NCBI GenBank assembly: GCA_963771905.1
Contig: CAVYVI010000007.1
Span: 124,001 to 188,000 of the forward strand
From: Palsa-147 sp963771905
GTDB lineage: Bacteria > Acidobacteriota > Terriglobia > Acidiferrales > UBA7541
Direction: 5' to 3'
DNA: 64,000 nucleotides
Shown: piece after piece, positions 51,226 through 60,828 of the stretch
How positions within the stretch are numbered: position 1 is the first letter of the stretch
Layout: each line of letters opens with the position of its first letter
The notes under the pieces: generated by a model
What the model saw: only the letters and a program-made list of their open reading frames with translations
The model's database searches: none
What the model was told of the DNA's origin: nothing
Program-made: the position numbers and the translations under genes

Positions 51226-53679
51226 ATGAATGGGATCATTCAGGATCTGAAATACGCGCTGCGGATGCTGCGAAAAAATCCAGGGTTTACGATTGTCGCG
51301 GTCCTGACGCTCGCGCTGGGTATCGGCGCGAACACTGCAATTTTCAGCGTGGTCAACGGATTGCTCCTGCATCCCGCCGGCATTCCGCATCCCGAGCGGT
51401 TAGTCGCGATTCGGGTCCGTTACGAGAAGCTGAATCTCAAAAGCATCGTCGTCTCTGCCACGGATTTTGCGGATGTGCGGAACAGCCGCGATGTGTTTGC
51501 GGCGGCGGCTGCGGAGCAGAACGGGAGTCTCAATTTCACGTCGGGAGATACGCCAGAGCGCCTGCGCACTTCGAAGGTCTCGGCGCAGTGGTTCGATGTT
51601 TTTGAATCGCGGCCCATTCTCGGCCGCACATTCACAAATGACGAAGACCAACCGCACGCCGATCATGAAGTTGTCCTCTCCAATTCTGCGTGGAAGTCTT
51701 TTTTTGGGGCGGACAGCACAATCGTCGGCCGGTCGATTCAGCTCAATCAGGAGCCCTATCGAGTAATCGGCGTCATGGGTCCGCAGTTCCAATGGCCGCC
51801 GCTCACGGATATTTGGGTGCCGCTGGCGCTGGCGCCGGGCGACATGGCCGAAGTTAACCGATTCAACGAAGGCGCTTTCGCCGTCGCGCGACTCCAGATG
51901 GGCGTGAGTTTCTCGCGGGCGGCGGCGTACATGGATGTTCTTACGCAACACGTTGCGAACGATCACAACACGCCGTATGCGAAAAGTTCGGGCTGGGGCA
52001 TGTTTGCCGTTCCTCTCACGGAATTCCTGTATGGAGACGTGCGAACGCCTCTGCTCGTGTTATTGGGTGCGGTTGGATTTGTGCTGCTGATCGCTTGTGC
52101 GAACGTCGCGGGTTTGTTGCTGGCAAGAGCTTCCGGGCGCTCAAAGGAGTTCGCGGTCCGCGTGGCGCTAGGAGCTTCGCCATGGCGATTGGCGCGGCAG
52201 ACGTTGACGGAGAGCTTCGCGGTCACAGCTATAGGCACAGGGCTTGGGCTGCTTTTCGGTGCCGCCTCCATCCGCGCGTTGATGACCCTCGGGCCTGAAG
52301 AACTGGCGAACGCTCCCGCGATTCCCATGGACCGTTTCGTTCTGCTCTTCACGGTGGCGGCCGCCGCAATCGCGACGTTGGTCGTCGGCGCGGCGCCTGC
52401 GTGGCAAATCGCCCGCATGAATCCGCAGCAAAATTTGAAGGAAGGCCGCGGCGGAGGCTTGGGATCACGCGCGCGCCATCGGTTCCGCAATGTTCTCGTG
52501 GTTGGGCAGCTCGCGCTATCTCTTGTGTTGCTCGCCGGCGCCGGGCTGTTCCTCAAGAGCCTGTCCAAGTTGCAGGAAGTGAATGTCGGCTTCCGGCCTC
52601 ACGGCTTGATGACGGCAGCGGTGGCTTTGCCCGACCGGCAATATGACACGCCCGCCAAGCAAATTATCTTCTGCCGGAGCGTGCTCGAGAAACTTTCGAG
52701 CGTGCCGGGAGTGATTTCTGCGGCAGCGGCGTATCCGTTGCCATTCAGCGGCTTTAACGCATCGGCATCATTCGAAGTCGAAGGACGGCCGGCACCGCCG
52801 GGCGATCCCGGACCGCACGGCGACCTCGCCATCGTGTCACCGGGTTACTTCTCCACACTGGGCGTTCCGCTGCTTCGCGGTCGCAGCTTCACCGATCAAG
52901 ACCGCGAAGGCGGCGCGCCCGTCTTCATCATCGACGAAAATCTGGCGCGAATGTACTGGCCGAATGAAGATCCGGTCGGGAAGCGAATGCGTCGAAACAG
53001 CAGCGATCCATGGGCGACGATTGTCGGCGTGGTGGCAGCGACGCGGCATTCGCAGGTCGCCGGTGAAGAAGCGTCGTCGGAAGGCGTCGAAGGGGCCGGC
53101 AAAGGCGTGTACTTCTATCCCGTCGCTCAGTTGGAGCTTCCGTTCAGTTTTTTGATCATTCGCACGGACGAAGATTCAGTGGGATTGGTGAACGGCATCC
53201 GCGCAGCGGTTCGTTCCGTCGATCCGAACCAGCCCATCTCCGACGCGAAGACGATGGACCAGCGCATCGCGATGTCACTCGGGCCGCGGCGATCCGCAGT
53301 CGTGCTCTTGGGCGTATTTGCGATTATGGCGGTCATGCTGTCCGCCATCGGGCTCTTCGGTTTGGTGCGTTACAGCGTGGTGCAGCGCACGCAGGAAATT
53401 GGAGTTCGCATGGCGCTCGGCGCCACGCCCGCGGATGTGCTGCGGATGATTCTCGGGGAAGGATTGCGCCTGGCGCTGGTGGGAGTAGGGGTGGGCTTGA
53501 TTGCGGCGCTCGCACTGACGCGCGTTCTGAGGACACTTCTGTACGGCGTGAGCGCAGCGGATCCCGCGACGTACGCTACGGTCGCAATATTGCTCGTGGG
53601 CGTTGCGCTGGCCGCGTCTTGGCTGCCGGCGATGCGCGCCACGCACGTTGACCCCATCGAAGCGCTACGTTACGAGTAA
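51226..53679 (+). CDS. ADOP-type ABC permease (MacB/FtsX-like)
   Basis: An 817-residue membrane protein of the acidobacterial duplicated orphan permease type. It has an N-terminal RMLRKNPGFTIVAVLTLALG segment, two FtsX-like four-helix units (about residues 280-400 and 690-810) and MacB-like periplasmic domains (near SATDFADVRNSRDVF and PGDPGPHGDLAIVSPGYFST). The repeated motif LARASGRSKEFAVRVALGAS and VQRTQEIGVRMALGAT marks both halves. No ATPase gene is beside it, as usual for this family. ATG 51226 is used, the upstream frame being the end of the CRTAC1 gene. Confidence 0.9.
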   Translation: MNGIIQDLKYALRMLRKNPGFTIVAVLTLALGIGANTAIFSVVNGLLLHPAGIPHPERLVAIRVRYEKLNLKSIVVSATDFADVRNSRDVFAAAAAEQNGSLNFTSGDTPERLRTSKVSAQWFDVFESRPILGRTFTNDEDQPHADHEVVLSNSAWKSFFGADSTIVGRSIQLNQEPYRVIGVMGPQFQWPPLTDIWVPLALAPGDMAEVNRFNEGAFAVARLQMGVSFSRAAAYMDVLTQHVANDHNTPYAKSSGWGMFAVPLTEFLYGDVRTPLLVLLGAVGFVLLIACANVAGLLLARASGRSKEFAVRVALGASPWRLARQTLTESFAVTAIGTGLGLLFGAASIRALMTLGPEELANAPAIPMDRFVLLFTVAAAAIATLVVGAAPAWQIARMNPQQNLKEGRGGGLGSRARHRFRNVLVVGQLALSLVLLAGAGLFLKSLSKLQEVNVGFRPHGLMTAAVALPDRQYDTPAKQIIFCRSVLEKLSSVPGVISAAAAYPLPFSGFNASASFEVEGRPAPPGDPGPHGDLAIVSPGYFSTLGVPLLRGRSFTDQDREGGAPVFIIDENLARMYWPNEDPVGKRMRRNSSDPWATIVGVVAATRHSQVAGEEASSEGVEGAGKGVYFYPVAQLELPFSFLIIRTDEDSVGLVNGIRAAVRSVDPNQPISDAKTMDQRIAMSLGPRRSAVVLLGVFAIMAVMLSAIGLFGLVRYSVVQRTQEIGVRMALGATPADVLRMILGEGLRLALVGVGVGLIAALALTRVLRTLLYGVSAADPATYATVAILLVGVALAASWLPAMRATHVDPIEALRYE

Positions 53680-53719
53680 ACGGCGCGGCGGCAGGGGGGA
53701 CCTCGCGCCGCATGCGCGT

Positions 53720-55510
53720 TTATAGCTTCTTCGCTGGGAGGTGAACTTGAACTCCCGAGCCTTCCTTCAAAGTGTGAATCCCATCCACCGCGAGGCCCTC
53801 AAACCGCTCGGTCAAGCCGCTCGGCCAGCGCACCTGCACCCATTCTATTTTTGCCGCCAAACCAAGTCCGAAATGAACGCGCATGTCGCTATTTGAAATA
53901 TAGCTCGACCCGCTGCGGACCTCATTCACGAACAAGCGCGATCCTGCCTTCACAGTAATCTTGGCGCCGATTCCGTCCCGATTCGATTTCGTTCCCACGG
54001 TTCGGAACGTCACCCAATGATTCTTGGAGCGCACCTGATTCACCAGCAGACTCGGCGGCGCATTCATGTTGCTGATCACCGCCGATTGCTGGCCATCGTT
54101 CCATAAATCGCCGATCGCCAGGCCGCGTGATGACGCGACCGCCGTGATACCGGGCCCGCCAATATCGGAGATATCGCTAAAGGTAGCGTTGCCGTTGTTG
54201 TGATAAAGGATGCGCGGTTCCTGAAAACTGCTGCCGAGATGTTGGCTGTCGACTTCGGGATAGACGTGCCCGTTGACGACGAGCAAGTCCGGCCAGCCAT
54301 CATTGTCAAAATCGAGGAACATCGTGCCCCAGCCGAGATATTGCGTATGGAGTCCGAGACCCGCCGAGACCGTCACGTCGTCAAATGTGCCGTCGCCGTT
54401 GTTGCGATAGAGAGTGGAGGTGTCGTCGGAAAAATTTGTCTTGAAAATGTCGAGGCGGCCATCGCCGTTGAAATCCGCGACGGTTGTGCCCATGCCCGCT
54501 TGTTCGCGGCCGTCTTCGTTGAACGCGGCGCCGGCGACAACGGCAACATCAGTGAACGTGCCGTCCCGGTTGTTGTGATAGAGGATGCTCGGCGTGCTGT
54601 CGCAAGCGATATAGATGTCGGGCCAGCCGTCGTCATCGTAATCGAGCGTCGAGACGCTGAACGCATAATGCCCGTTCGTTTTATCGATGTGCGCTTTCGC
54701 GGTGACGTCCTCGAACGTCCCGTCGCCGCGATTGTGATACAGAATATTTTTCGAGCCCGGCAGGCCGCGCGGGCCGCACATCACCGGCACTCCCTTCCAG
54801 AAGCAAGACACACGGTCTCCGGACGCGGGAGTTGTGGCGAGGTCGAAGTCCACATAATTTGCGACGACCAGATCGAGATGGCCGTCGCGGTCGTAGTCCA
54901 CAAACGCGCAGCCGGTGCCCCAATCCTTTCCGGTGCCCGCGACGCCCGCCTTTTCGCTTACGTTGGTAAACGTGCCGTCACCATTGTTGTGATACAGGAT
55001 GTTCTTGCCGTAGTAGGTGACGTACAAATCTTCCCAGCCATCGTTGTCGTAATCGCCGACGCACACGCCCTGTCCCCATCCGCTCGCGGTCAAGCCGGCC
55101 TTTTCAGTGACGTCGGTGAACGTTCCGTCGTGATTGTTGTGGTAGAGGTGGCTCGTCGGTGCTTGGCCGCTCGCGAATCCTTCGAGTGTCGTTCCATTCA
55201 CGATGAAAATGTCGGGCCAGCCGTCATTGTCGTAGTCGAAGATCGCCACGCCCGTTCCCGTCGTTTCGATAATGTATTTTTTTGTGGTCACCCCCCCGAA
55301 CACGTTCTTCATCGTGAGGCCCGCCTTTGCAGCGATATCCACGAAGTACGCGGGCGAATCGGGATGATTGGTTTGCGCGGCCCCGGCGAAAAAGACGCTG
55401 AAAACGGCGGCAAGCACGACGCCCGGAATGGGGGCGACGAGAAGGCTCGCGAGCCGCCCTCGCGTTCCAGGGAATTTTCGAATACGCCGGGAGAAAGAGC
55501 CGAAATTCAT
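53720..55510 (-). CDS. CRTAC1 / ASPIC-UnbV repeat protein, exported (copy 3)
   Basis: A 596-residue protein with an N-terminal hydrophobic signal (LASLLVAPIPGVVLAAVFSV). Repeats with calcium loops (DYDNDGWPDI, DYDNDGWEDL, DYDRDGHLDL, DYDDDGWPDI, DFNGDGRLDI, DFDNDGWPDL) are followed by the ASPIC/UnbV domain (SGSSYISNSDMRVHFGLG, QVRWPSGLTERF). It is convergent with the ADOP permease gene and shares long stretches with copy 2, such as NILYHNNGDGTF. Function unknown. It has no twin-arginine motif as clear as copy 2. Confidence 0.88.
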   Translation of the reverse strand: MNFGSFSRRIRKFPGTRGRLASLLVAPIPGVVLAAVFSVFFAGAAQTNHPDSPAYFVDIAAKAGLTMKNVFGGVTTKKYIIETTGTGVAIFDYDNDGWPDIFIVNGTTLEGFASGQAPTSHLYHNNHDGTFTDVTEKAGLTASGWGQGVCVGDYDNDGWEDLYVTYYGKNILYHNNGDGTFTNVSEKAGVAGTGKDWGTGCAFVDYDRDGHLDLVVANYVDFDLATTPASGDRVSCFWKGVPVMCGPRGLPGSKNILYHNRGDGTFEDVTAKAHIDKTNGHYAFSVSTLDYDDDGWPDIYIACDSTPSILYHNNRDGTFTDVAVVAGAAFNEDGREQAGMGTTVADFNGDGRLDIFKTNFSDDTSTLYRNNGDGTFDDVTVSAGLGLHTQYLGWGTMFLDFDNDGWPDLLVVNGHVYPEVDSQHLGSSFQEPRILYHNNGNATFSDISDIGGPGITAVASSRGLAIGDLWNDGQQSAVISNMNAPPSLLVNQVRSKNHWVTFRTVGTKSNRDGIGAKITVKAGSRLFVNEVRSGSSYISNSDMRVHFGLGLAAKIEWVQVRWPSGLTERFEGLAVDGIHTLKEGSGVQVHLPAKKL

Positions 55511-55978
55511 GGACTAGAAGTGAGTCTAGGTGGCCGCTGTTTCGCGGTCAAGTTGTGGCTGTTGCGTTTCAGGCGGATATCACCATCAAGCGGCGGGGAC
55601 TTTTTATGCAGAGGAAGGGTTCGCAGGGAATGACCGGCGAAGTGGCGGCGCGGCAGGCCGGCGGAGATGGATGCCATCGAGGCTGCAAGCCGGAAAGAAC
55701 GCGTACGAGTGGAAACAAGGAGCCGCCAAATCATTGACAGGTACCGCGTTATATATCGCTTTACGATAGTTTTCCCAAGGCAACGCCCGGCAGGCCTATC
55801 GCATCACGATATATTGTAACCGCTCTTGCGCTTAACTGCCGAGCTCCCGGCCCAGGCCAGGAAACGAAGGGCGGAGCCGGGGACTATCGATTCCTCCGCG
55901 CCCTCCTTCACGGCAGTATCCGAGAGAGCAGCCTATAGGCCCTATGCACGCAAATGTCCAAGAAGGAGACTTTATAAG
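55511..55978. other. Intergenic region before the PEGA-OmpA gene
   Basis: This 468-bp stretch between divergent genes holds no gene I can support. It includes a TTGACA at 55734-55739 followed by ATATAT, but the spacing (9 bp) does not fit a standard promoter. AAGGAG lies about 11 bp before ATG 55979. Confidence 0.4.
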
Positions 55979-57745
55979 ATGCGACTGCGAACGTTTTTTC
56001 CAGGTGTCCTAGTTCTGTTAGCTGTATGCGCGCTTTGCGCCGTTCCCGCCTTGGCACAGAGTTCTCAGGAATCCGGGAAACTAAATATTCACGTCAACCC
56101 AAAACAGGCTTACGTTTTCGTCGATGGCAAAGCCATCCGCGACGGCAGCCAGACAATCGAATTGCCCGCCGGGAGTCACAGCGTGGGTGTTTATAACTAC
56201 GGCTATCAATCCAAGTCACAAAGCGTGAACGTCGATGCGAAGAAAACAACTCGGCTCGACGTCGAGTTGCAGGCAACCGGAGCGAAAGTGCCGGGACCCT
56301 TCGGCGAAATCGAAATTAAGGGCGATCCGCGCGCCGCAGTACTGCTCAACGGCACGACGCCCGATTATTTCGTCGGCCACGTCGACGAGTTCAATTGGGA
56401 TTGGATCTGGCATCAGCGGCTGCTCTTGAAGCCTGGAACGTACCAGATGACAGTGACGCGGAACGGAAACACGATCTGGTCGGGGCCGGTGACCTCGAAA
56501 GCCGGTGAGCACGTGACCGTGTATCTCGATAAGAACGGCAAGACGAAGACCCAACCGTGGCTGAAGGGCGAGAAGATCGGACCGCTGCCGCGATTCACTG
56601 CAGGGATCGCCAGCGCAACAGTTCCCGTCGCGCCGGTAACCGCAGAGCTTGCTGCTCAACCGGCGGATGTCGGTTGCGGGCAATCCGCGGATCTGAAGTG
56701 GGACTCGACCGATGCGGTCGGCGCCTCAATCACCGGTGTTGGAGATGTCCCGCCATCTGGGAACCGCGAGGTTACGCCGACGCAGACCGTTACGTACCAA
56801 ATCACTGCGAAGGGACCGGGAGGCGTAGTCACAAGAACTGTCAAAGTGAAAGTGGATAAGGATCCGGCGGTGACGCTGAATCTCAGCCAGCCGGAAGTGC
56901 ACTTCCATAAGGTAGGGGACAAAATCGTCCAGGACGATCCCGCGACGCTGAATTGGGCGGCCTCGAACGCCAACTCTGTCTCGATCACCCCGTTTGGCGG
57001 CGAATCGATGAGCGGCAGCAAGACGATCGAAGCCGAGCCGAATCAGACCACGACCGGCCCGGTCGATCAATACGTCGCCTACACGCTGACGTCCACGAAC
57101 TCTTGCGGCGGAACAACGACGCGAACGGCCAAGCTGCATGTCATCGGATCGATCGATCCCGCGCCGTCCATAACCCTCGCGAGCCTTTTTTATCCGACCG
57201 AGTATCCGACCCCGAAGCATCCAAAGCTCGGACTCGTGGCCGGCGAGACGGATACGCTTTCGGCGATCGCCGTTCACTTCAAGAACTATGTGCCTTACAA
57301 CGAAAAGGCCGACCTTGTGATCGTCGGACATGCCGACGAGCGCGGGCCGAGCCACTACAATCTTTCGCTGAGCGAGAGGCGCGCGATTCTGGTGAAGGAC
57401 TATCTCGTTTCGCAGGGAATCGCGGCCGACAAGATTCAAATTCGAGCGGAGGGCAAGCGCGAGGAGCTCAGCAAGCAACAGGTCAGCGCGTTGCAAGCGA
57501 AGGATCCGGAAAAGCCCGAACCCTGGATGGCGCACCGGACGAAGTCGACCTGGCTCGCGTACAACCGGCGCGTGGACATCGTTCTCGAGCCGGCGGGCGA
57601 GCAATCCACAGAAGCGTTTCCGAACGACGCACCAAATGCACGGATCGTGTGGCAGCGGCCCGAACCAAACTTGAAGAAAGTTGAAATGGCCGCTCAAGCG
57701 AAGATCGCCGGTGGATCGATGCACGCCGGAATGGTCAGCAACTAA
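55979..57745 (+). CDS. PEGA-domain and OmpA-domain outer envelope protein
   Basis: A 588-residue exported protein (signal LVLLAVCALCAVPALAQ). A PEGA-type domain comes first (LNIHVNPKQAYVFVDGKAIR, ELPAGSHSVGVYNYGY). Beta-sandwich repeats follow with the PxWxA-like patterns DLKWDSTDAVGASITGVG and LNWAASNANSVSITPFGGE. The C-terminus is an OmpA-like peptidoglycan-binding domain (VIVGHADERGPSHYNLSLSE, ERRAILVKDYL). The frame is open from 55826, but ATG 55979 with AAGGAG and the signal peptide is preferred. It probably links the outer membrane to the cell wall. Confidence 0.85.
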   Translation: MRLRTFFPGVLVLLAVCALCAVPALAQSSQESGKLNIHVNPKQAYVFVDGKAIRDGSQTIELPAGSHSVGVYNYGYQSKSQSVNVDAKKTTRLDVELQATGAKVPGPFGEIEIKGDPRAAVLLNGTTPDYFVGHVDEFNWDWIWHQRLLLKPGTYQMTVTRNGNTIWSGPVTSKAGEHVTVYLDKNGKTKTQPWLKGEKIGPLPRFTAGIASATVPVAPVTAELAAQPADVGCGQSADLKWDSTDAVGASITGVGDVPPSGNREVTPTQTVTYQITAKGPGGVVTRTVKVKVDKDPAVTLNLSQPEVHFHKVGDKIVQDDPATLNWAASNANSVSITPFGGESMSGSKTIEAEPNQTTTGPVDQYVAYTLTSTNSCGGTTTRTAKLHVIGSIDPAPSITLASLFYPTEYPTPKHPKLGLVAGETDTLSAIAVHFKNYVPYNEKADLVIVGHADERGPSHYNLSLSERRAILVKDYLVSQGIAADKIQIRAEGKREELSKQQVSALQAKDPEKPEPWMAHRTKSTWLAYNRRVDIVLEPAGEQSTEAFPNDAPNARIVWQRPEPNLKKVEMAAQAKIAGGSMHAGMVSN

Positions 57746-57862
57746 GGCAGGTGCGGGTGATCGCGGCCCGGCCTGGCGTCGAACCCGCTTAGGAGGAAGA
57801 GTCACGGCCAATGGCTGGGCCGCGCATCACAGCTCTGGAAAGTTTTTAAAGGAGGAACGAAT

Positions 57863-58141
57863 ATGCGGTTCTCAATTCGAGCGATTGCGGTAGCAGGAGG
57901 CATCGTCTGGGGTGGCGCGATTTTGTTCGTGGGACTGGTCAATCTCGTGGCGCCCGGTTACGGAATGAATTTTCTGCAAATGATGAGCTCGATATACCCG
58001 TGGATTCACGCGACGCACGGTCTCGAGCGTGTCGCGATTGGCACCGTTGCCGGACTCATTGACGGCGCGATCGCCGCTGTAATATTTGCCTGGCTCTACA
58101 ACATCATTGCCGCGCCGTCGCACGCGAGCCACGCGAACTGA
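57863..58141 (+). CDS. Small two-helix membrane protein
   Basis: A 92-residue protein with membrane helices at about 8-30 (AVAGGIVWGGAILFVGLVNLV) and 58-84 (AIGTVAGLIDGAIAAVIFAWLY). A perfect AAAGGAGG stands before ATG. The sequence between (APGYGMNFLQMMSSIYPWIH) is typical of an uncharacterised family of small bacterial membrane proteins whose function is unknown. It is 117 bp downstream of the PEGA-OmpA gene. Confidence 0.8.
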   Translation: MRFSIRAIAVAGGIVWGGAILFVGLVNLVAPGYGMNFLQMMSSIYPWIHATHGLERVAIGTVAGLIDGAIAAVIFAWLYNIIAAPSHASHAN

Positions 58142-58265
58142 TTTCACCGCCGGCCTGGGGGCCGGGAGCAGCCAGACTCTGGTGTTCGACACTTCGCTTT
58201 CGTCGACGCACCAAAGCGGGGAATCAGCGTCCGCGTAACATTGTGGCGCCGGAAATAATCGGATT

Positions 58266-58297
58266 GAACGCGGAACGATTCAACGACGTCCGCGTTC
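58266..58297. repeat. 9-bp inverted repeat in intergenic region
   Basis: GAACGCGGA (58266-58274) and TCCGCGTTC (58289-58297). The 417-bp gap 58142-58558 has no other feature I can support; short open frames there are not protein-like. Confidence 0.35.
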
Positions 58298-58558
58298 GAA
58301 TCTGTGCGCAGCCGGACTATGACATCGGCCGCGTGCGCACGGAATTGCAGCGCATCGAGATCTCAGGAAGCCCTCGATGTGCCTGAGACAGTATTCGCCG
58401 CGAATCGCAGGAAATGGGGCCGCCGTCCGGGCGCAATCGCTACCGGCCGTTCTGGTCGAGAGCGGTTGCGCAGTTCCGTGAGTCTCCTACCGTGAACCGC
58501 AAGCTCCCGAATTGAAAATGGTAGTATGGATTCCGTTCAGCCCTGAGCGGCGTCTGAC

Positions 58559-60358
58559 GTGTTTGCGCGAACTCTCAATTTCGGATTAGCGGTCTCGGGA
58601 AGGTTGCTAATTCTCATCCTCGGCGTGAGTGTTTCGCTGGCGATTGCGTTTGGCCAGAGCGGGCCGCCGCAGAAAAGCGATCCTTCCGGGCAAGCGCTAG
58701 CGCAATATCATCAAGGCATCCTCGCGATTCGCAATGGCGATTTGGCGGCCGCGCAGTCGGATTTTGAGAAGGTCCTGAGTCTCGCCCCGCGCAGTCCTGA
58801 GGGTCAAAATTCGCTGGGCTGGGTTCTGTTGAGGCAGGGTCAGATCGATTCCGCGATTTCACATCTACGCATGGCGGTTCAACTGAAGCCTGATTTTCCT
58901 CAAGCACACATCAACCTGGCGAATGCGTTGGGACAGAAAGGCGAATTCGACGCGGCGATATCCGAAGGCCGCGTTGCGGTAAAACAGGCGCCGGGCGACT
59001 CGGAAGCTCACCGCATGCTGGGTCGCGAACTCAGTTTTGGCGGCAAAGTCGACGAAGCCATAGCGGAGCTGCGGCGGGCCGTGGAGCTCGAACCGCGCCG
59101 GGGAGACCTTCACGACGAGTTGGGCTCGCTATTGGTTCAGCGCGGCGATCTCGATGGCGGCGCCGCGGAATTTTCGGAGGCGCTAAAGCTGCAGCCGGAT
59201 TTCGGCGACGCGCACCTGCACCTTGGCGTACTGCGTTTACAGAGTAAATCTTTGGAGGAGGCCGTCGCGCAGCTGCAAGATGCCGTGCGGCTGGAACCGG
59301 AGAGCGCGAAGGCCCACTACTATCTGGGCCAGGCGCTTGAAGCGCGCGGAGATCACGACGGCGCCATTAAAGAATTACAGGCGTCACTGAAGCTCCAGCC
59401 CGATGTCGCCGGCGTAGAGATGGAACTTGGCATGTTGCTTCAGCGTTATGGAGATGCGGATGATGCGGTGGGCGCGTTCCGCGGGGCGGTCAAACTTCAG
59501 CCAGAAAATCCGTCGGCTCACAATAGTCTCGGCCTGGCGCTCGTCGAAGTGGGAGACGCCGACGAAGCGATTCCCGAATTTCAGGCGGCCATTCATCTGG
59601 TTCCGAGCGACGCCGACTATCGAGGAAATTTTGGCGTGGCGTATCTGCAGAAAACGGAATTCGATCTGGCCATCGCACAGTTTCAGGCGGGGCTGGAATT
59701 GGCTCCCAACAGCGCGACACTGCATTACGACATGGGCCTGGCGCTTAAGCTGAAGGATCAACTCGCGGCGGCTATGGCGGAGTTCCACAAGGCAGAAGAC
59801 CTTGATCCCGCGCAGCCCGATGTGCATTACACGCTCGGTATAACGCTCTGGCAGCAGGGCGAATTTGACAAGGCTGATGACGAATTGCGCGCGGCCATCA
59901 AAGACAAGCCGGACTACGCGGAGGCTTACTACACTCTAGGAACGGTGCTGAAGCAGCAGGGCAAGTTACCTGAGGCGGCCGATGCGCTCCGCGAAGCGAT
60001 TCATCTGCAGCCGGACTTTGCTGGTGCTCACACGACGCTCGCCGCCGTGCTGAGACAGCTCGGCGACGCCGCGGGCGCAGCGGCCGAAAGCCGAGCCGGC
60101 GCGGAACTCTTCAAAGAAAAAACGAATCTGCAAGCCGCGAGGTTTGCGACCAACTCCGGACGGCGCCTGCTGAGCGTCGGAGATATCGATGGCGCGATCT
60201 CCCAGTTCCGTGCTGCATTGAATGCGGAGCCGAGTTATCCGTCAGCGCATTATCAACTCGGCCTGGCCTTGCAGCGGAAGGGCGACCGCGACGGCGCGCG
60301 GCAGGAATTTCAAAAGGCCCAAGAACTGGATCCGCGATTGACACCTCCTCCTTCTTAG
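58559..60358 (+). CDS. TPR repeat protein, exported
   Basis: A 599-residue protein with a signal or anchor (LLILILGVSVSLAIAFG) followed by about 15 tandem TPRs covering the rest: ALAQYHQGILAIRNGDLAAA, NSLGWVLLRQGQIDSAISHL, HYYLGQALEARGDHDGAI, YTLGITLWQQGEFDKADDEL. It should act as a protein-docking scaffold in the periplasm. The start is GTG 58559; no strong ribosome-binding site is seen, so the signal peptide is the main reason for this start. The TonB-dependent receptor gene lies 470 bp downstream. Confidence 0.85.
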   Translation: MFARTLNFGLAVSGRLLILILGVSVSLAIAFGQSGPPQKSDPSGQALAQYHQGILAIRNGDLAAAQSDFEKVLSLAPRSPEGQNSLGWVLLRQGQIDSAISHLRMAVQLKPDFPQAHINLANALGQKGEFDAAISEGRVAVKQAPGDSEAHRMLGRELSFGGKVDEAIAELRRAVELEPRRGDLHDELGSLLVQRGDLDGGAAEFSEALKLQPDFGDAHLHLGVLRLQSKSLEEAVAQLQDAVRLEPESAKAHYYLGQALEARGDHDGAIKELQASLKLQPDVAGVEMELGMLLQRYGDADDAVGAFRGAVKLQPENPSAHNSLGLALVEVGDADEAIPEFQAAIHLVPSDADYRGNFGVAYLQKTEFDLAIAQFQAGLELAPNSATLHYDMGLALKLKDQLAAAMAEFHKAEDLDPAQPDVHYTLGITLWQQGEFDKADDELRAAIKDKPDYAEAYYTLGTVLKQQGKLPEAADALREAIHLQPDFAGAHTTLAAVLRQLGDAAGAAAESRAGAELFKEKTNLQAARFATNSGRRLLSVGDIDGAISQFRAALNAEPSYPSAHYQLGLALQRKGDRDGARQEFQKAQELDPRLTPPPS

Positions 60359-60828
60359 AGCGCGACTAGACGGCCTACTAAACGTGGCCACGGGCTCTGC
60401 CGGGCGGCAAGCAGGCGCCTGGGGAAGTCCGACTCGCCGGCCACCGGATCACAGGCTCTATCGTTTCTCATAGGAGTTTGCATTGATTATCTCCGAAATC
60501 TCATATTTGCCCATCGCACAACTATAGCACTTACAATTTAAAATGAGTAACTTACAGAGAATCATATATTTGGAAGCTAACGTGCACTGTAGCGCTACAG
60601 TAGTATTTTTGCATTAGGGGTATGCCTTCCCGGGGGTTGTGGACTTGAAGATTTTTCCACGCGCATCTGTGTGCGCATTTGTGTTGGTGTCGTGCTGTGT
60701 TTCGCGCGGCCCACTCTCCTTCCGAAGCGTCAACACAACAAGGGCGGCGAAAACCTTAACCAGAAGCTTACTTGCCAACTGGCATTGCACAAACTGGGAA
60801 CGAGATTAAATTCCTGCGGAGGCATGCA
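60359..60828. other. AT-richer control region before the TonB-dependent receptor
   Basis: The 470-bp gap drops in GC between about 60480 and 60620. It contains a possible -10 TACAAT at 60532-60537 (with TTGCCC 19 bp upstream) and the palindrome at 60586. No gene is seen. Confidence 0.4.
60586..60601. promoter_or_regulatory. LacI-type operator palindrome
   Basis: ACTGTAGCGCTACAGT is a perfect 16-bp palindrome with a central CG. The inner TGTAGCGCTACA has the form of LacI-family operators, which typically are such palindromes centred on CpG. It lies 227 bp before the TonB-dependent receptor. Which regulator binds is unknown; the LacI-type gene at 11608 is the only one in the window. Confidence 0.5.

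Noticed and set aside
54200..55633. 477-codon open frame antisense to CRTAC1 copy 3
   Set aside because: It mirrors the calcium-loop repeats of the real gene (many EIR/VVIEDR repeats), has no ribosome-binding site and no family pattern. A similar shadow lies at 39661-40614 opposite copy 1.
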